Origin: Phytoseiulus persimilis
Taxonomy: Eukaryota > Arthropoda > Arachnida > Mesostigmata > Phytoseiidae
Reading direction: 5' to 3'
Length of the DNA stretch: 64,000 nucleotides
Assembly: GCA_037576195.1 (NCBI GenBank)
Contig: CM075103.1
Location: 4,774,001 to 4,838,000, forward strand
Numbering within the stretch: the first letter of the stretch is position 1; the number at the start of each line of letters is the position of its first letter. This document shows positions 60,888-64,000 of this stretch, in pieces. The position numbers and the translations under genes were made by a program. The notes under the pieces were generated by a model. The model was not told the DNA's origin and did no database searches. It worked only from the letters and a program-made list of their open reading frames with translations.

Positions 60888-60934
60888 TTCTCTGCCCCTG
60901 ACACCGAGGCCTTAGGTGCCTGGTTCTTCGGCAT
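60888..60934 (-). pseudogene. Displaced 5' end of the nucleocapsid-like frame
   Basis: A minus-strand ATG at 60,932-60,934 starts 15 codons, rich in Lys, Pro, Ala and Ser, that run into the target duplication at 60,888-60,892. Counting the TTCTC once, these codons are in the same frame as the 301-codon part at 53,800-54,705. The insertion therefore split one open frame of about 315 codons near its start. The segment also holds the right copy of the duplication. Confidence 0.6.
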
Positions 60935-60997
60935 TTTCGGAGTCGTATCCCTAGATTTAGGCTCCGCTAGTCGTCGGCTGTCTTTCTCCTCTTCGAC

Positions 60998-61480
60998 CTA
61001 CCTAGCCTTCTCCTCGAGCCTCTCCACGTGATTTTCATTGTAACTCTTCTCTTCCTCTCCTGGGGGGGGGGGGGGGAAATGCCCCAGTTCTCCACACCGA
61101 GAACACTTTTTCTCACGTCGAAAACTCGATGTTTGTTGTGATCCATGGAAGCAGCCGTGTGTGTTCTGCGCTCCACTCATATATGTAGATCACGCGGTTG
61201 GAAACCAACAACGGAGTTCCTCTCAGTCTCCAGCTTCGACATCACCGTTTGGCTGTGCTTGCTGTCTTCATGGGACTGACACTCTTGGACTACATTGTCG
61301 AGCGCCACATTCTTCATGAGCAGTTGTCGCTGAAGATCTTTGTCTTTTGGGCCAATGATAAGCCGACTCGTCATCAGCCTGTCTACGATCGATACTCCAT
61401 CCTATATGTCCATGAATTTGCTGACCGTTGCTGCCTGTCGAACTCGTCCCATATAAATATCAAACAGCTTGAAGCGTCAG
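60998..61480 (-). pseudogene. Decayed Ty3/Gypsy-like gag fragment
   Basis: On the minus strand, 61,177-61,374 reads SRLIIGPKDKDLQRQLL and then a conserved helix ending near QECQSHEDSK, the classic end of the Gypsy gag capsid region. Downstream (60,998-61,180) a zinc knuckle CSRCGELGHF follows FHGSQQTSSF. Upstream, gag-like sequence with KLFDIYMGR continues to about 61,480 but in shifting frames. At least two frameshifts and several stops break it. A run of 15 G at 61,062-61,076 interrupts the knuckle region. No LTRs or pol are visible. Codons at 61,652-61,876 on the same strand may be further gag or unrelated. Confidence 0.65.
61062..61076. repeat. G15 homopolymer inside the gag remnant
   Basis: Fifteen consecutive G (C on the gag strand, read as a Pro run) directly after the zinc-knuckle codons. 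The length is likely to be variable or misassembled. Confidence 0.85.
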
Positions 61481-63961
61481 AACTCGAAATCCAGCAGGGG
61501 TATCGATTTCTTCTAAGGCTTCGTAGCACAGAAAAATTTCTTATCCGAACTCTCCCGCGCGAGCTATCGGTCGCTTCCCCTCTCAGTTCCTTAACTCTCG
61601 GGTCGAGCTTCATGGCAAGTCTAGAATACATCGCAATCTGTCGCGCTATTCTCACTTTAATAGGCTCTGAAGGTTCTCATTCGCCTCTGCGCTTTCCCGC
61701 CACAGTGCCGAGCCTCTCGGCTGAGATTCGTTTGCCAAGATGGCGAACGGGTTGAGCTCTGCAACTCTGCCCAGCAGAGCCTCTCTTTCGGCCGCTTTGA
61801 GTGATGCGTTCATGATTAACTTTCCGAGCGCTTGTGGTCTAGAATGCCGTGAAGAGATCCGGAAACAGAGATGCACGATATCGACGCAGAATGACGCGAG
61901 GAGTCGAATGAACCCTGATTCAGACCGCCGGCCGGAATGGTTCCCCGGACTTGAAATGCTCCGAAAAATATGGCCTCCAACTCCGTCCGAAGCGGTCGCT
62001 GTCGAGCGTCAGGGGTCTTGAAACGTATGATGTTATTTACGGGATTCATAAATCGAGTTGGCCCAGTTCCAGATCACAAGCAGGATAAATAATTATGGAT
62101 ATACAATCCCTCATCCCCTGAGAAAAACCATCACCCGATTGGAAGTCGGCTAACTTGATTGTCTCTTTGGGGTATCTCCTCATTGACAAAGTTCATTCAC
62201 GAACGTGTTAGGAAATTCAGGATTGGCATCATGCTCTACCGGCGAGATCCGCGTTGCTAGAGGACACACCAGGAATATAGTGTAGCCGGAACGCGCGTAT
62301 ACCCCAGCTTTCAGACGTGTCAAACCGTTTGGAGATCGGTTGAACGGCCGCGGCCATCGGACGATACTCATGAAGCATTCCGAATCGCGGAATTTGAGTT
62401 CTCGATCAACGTATTAACTGAAATTTTGACGCCTTGTCTTTGCGTCAGGATTCTGTAATCGGAGGGTTTTTCCTGCCAAGCCTGGTCGCTACCTGGTACT
62501 ACCGAGGTTCGACTCCCTGCTGGATTGAATCGAGGAAACTCTAGAGGCAAGCAGGCCACCTCAGTGGATTTCGTCGAGCTGGGCCTGCGATGAAGCTCGT
62601 CTACAGAATATCTCCGATTGAATCTGTAATGCTCGTTCGAGATGGATCCACCTCAAATCGAACTGAGATTTCCCCTTCCCTCCCCGCGCTCCAGCCTCAC
62701 TCATCGCGTTTTTCCGATCGCAAGAACGCCGTTTTTCCATTCGTGGGTCGAAACTGAACTCATTACTACTCGAATGTGTGACATACTCGGGGAAATGCGA
62801 GACAGATAACTGAGAACTGCTAATAGCGACATATGTGTATCCACCATAAGGGTGGCTGGATTCTCCTTTGGAACGTTGCCTAGTCGAAACTCTAATTCAG
62901 ATGCCATTTCGGAGTTCAGTCCGTTAGGGTTTGAAGCCCGATCTGTGGCAGTTTCTATTCATATTCCTCGTTCTCAGAAGTCAAATGTAGACGAACCACG
63001 GAGCTGCCCGTTCGGCGAACTTCCGCAACCGACAGGGAAGCTGCTTCCTGAGGAAGTATACACTATTCGGTGCATCCGACTATCCAGGCGGTGCTTCCAC
63101 TCCACCGTGTCTCGCAGCAACGTCTTGAGTCCGACCAGAGCGAAAATTCCAGCAACCCATGACTGTCCCGTTTATTCAATGAATAAGACGGGCGGGTTCT
63201 CTGTCGTCGTAGGTTCCTTAGGATATGCGTGAAGAAGTACCCCTCGATCATCAAAGTCATCCAGAACACTATAGTTCCCGAACCAGTGCAAATCGTCGTA
63301 TACAGCTCGGATAGAGATATCGCATCTGATTCGCTTTGTTCAAGCGGCTGAATCGAACGGTCTCGAGTCCGGCCGAGTTCATCGTTCTCAAGATGATTCG
63401 TATCTGTCGAGCTTCATGGAACTTCCGAAACTCGGAAGGTGACGGACAAACGTGATGGGCGACGCTTGGAGCGATCTTGCGTCTGGGCGCGAACAATTGC
63501 GAGCAGTAACCTTGTCAGTCATTCGAACAGTAGTTGCTCCTATGGAAAACGTGACGCCGACTGTTTTCTCCGAATCTCATTGCTCGAGGCTCTTGATTTG
63601 AGCTCTCTCGATGTCCATCGGAACAATGATGTAGGCGCGCCCCGTGTCGCTCCGATCTAAGGAGCTGAGAGAGGGTCGTTGTTTACAAACAAACCAACGT
63701 TGCTCGGCTTTGAGCGCAACCGAGAACTGAGACGACGTAAGACCTATTCTCAGTTTTCTCCTTCCGATCGCATCTCATATATCCGTAGATCATGAGTTCC
63801 GGAGTGAGATGAAGGAATGAGGAGTCGGTTAGCATCGACGATTACCGGAGGTCTCTCACACTGATGTGTCTCCCGTAACTCACCCCCTTTCTCGGAGTTC
63901 ATCCAGGATTCGACGGATTCAAGGTGTTCAAGCGAAGAATAAATTCCATAGGTCACTTGCA
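61481..63961. other. Intergenic DNA before the last gene
   Basis: No supported gene. Minus-strand frames at 61,652-61,876 and 62,701-62,907 have a fairly protein-like composition but no recognised family. The final 200-300 bases are presumably promoter and 5' UTR of the gene starting at 63,962; I see no TATA box close enough to rely on. Confidence 0.5.
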
Positions 63962-64000
63962 ATGGCGGACGACGATGAACAACAGGACGGTTACCGTTGG
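63962..64000 (+). CDS. GTF2H2: 5' end of a gene, probably TFIIH subunit GTF2H2 (p44)
   Basis: An ATG in good context (GCAATGGCGG) opens 13 codons, MADDDEQQDGYRW, running off the window edge. Acidic residues followed by YRW are typical of the N-terminus of animal GTF2H2/SSL1, where a WE(x)GYEKTWE segment comes next. In TFIIH this protein binds and stimulates the XPD helicase in nucleotide excision repair and transcription. Only 13 residues are available, so the identity rests on a short match; that a coding exon starts here is more secure than its name. Confidence 0.45.
   Translation, partial: MADDDEQQDGYRW

Noticed and set aside
62508-62518. A perfect RNA polymerase III B-box-like GGTTCGACTCC, suggesting a tRNA or tRNA-derived SINE
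   Set aside because: No A box at the right distance, no acceptor stem and a poor T stem; no second copy seen in the window.

Overview
This is a eukaryotic nuclear window, most likely from an arthropod. The signs are intron-split genes with GT-AG junctions, short introns (about 40 to 340 bases), AATAAA poly(A) signals, an intact BEL/Pao LTR retrotransposon, a Ty3/Gypsy gag remnant, and a reading frame resembling the nucleocapsid of phenui-like RNA viruses. Endogenous copies of such viruses are known from ticks, mites, insects and crustaceans. I cannot name the species; a compact, GC-rich chelicerate genome such as a mite is a guess.

Layout. Bases 1 to about 43,490 are GC-rich and hold no coding gene I can support. 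They are marked by many short, clean tri- and tetranucleotide blocks (GGCA/GGCC, CCGT/CTGT, CCAG, CCGA, GCT/GTT, CAG/CAT) and homopolymer runs. They could be intergenic or part of very long introns. From 43,499 to 51,182 two genes lie head to tail on the minus strand: a multi-exon beta-propeller protein that I read as a CPLANE1 (JBTS17)-like ciliary protein, and upstream of it a two-exon PARPBP/PARI-like gene whose product ends in a textbook PCNA-binding PIP box.

From about 53,460 to 61,880 there is a nested region of foreign-derived DNA. A minus-strand frame of about 315 codons resembling a bunyaviral nucleocapsid is split after its first 15 codons by a plus-strand BEL/Pao element (54,706-60,887). 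The element has two identical 242-bp LTRs and a 5-bp target duplication (TTCTC). With the duplication counted once, the two halves of the host frame are in phase and free of stops, so the frame was open until a very recent insertion. Just upstream on the same (minus) strand lies a decayed Ty3/Gypsy gag. Virus-like and LTR-element sequences side by side on one strand is the arrangement seen in arthropod piRNA clusters.

The last 39 bases open a new plus-strand gene (63,962 onward) whose first 13 residues fit the N-terminus of the TFIIH subunit GTF2H2 (p44).

The two minus-strand genes and the gene at the right edge are ordinary cellular genes with no obvious shared pathway. The biologically striking part is the virus-like frame, its flanking retroelement remnant and the young retrotransposon inside it.
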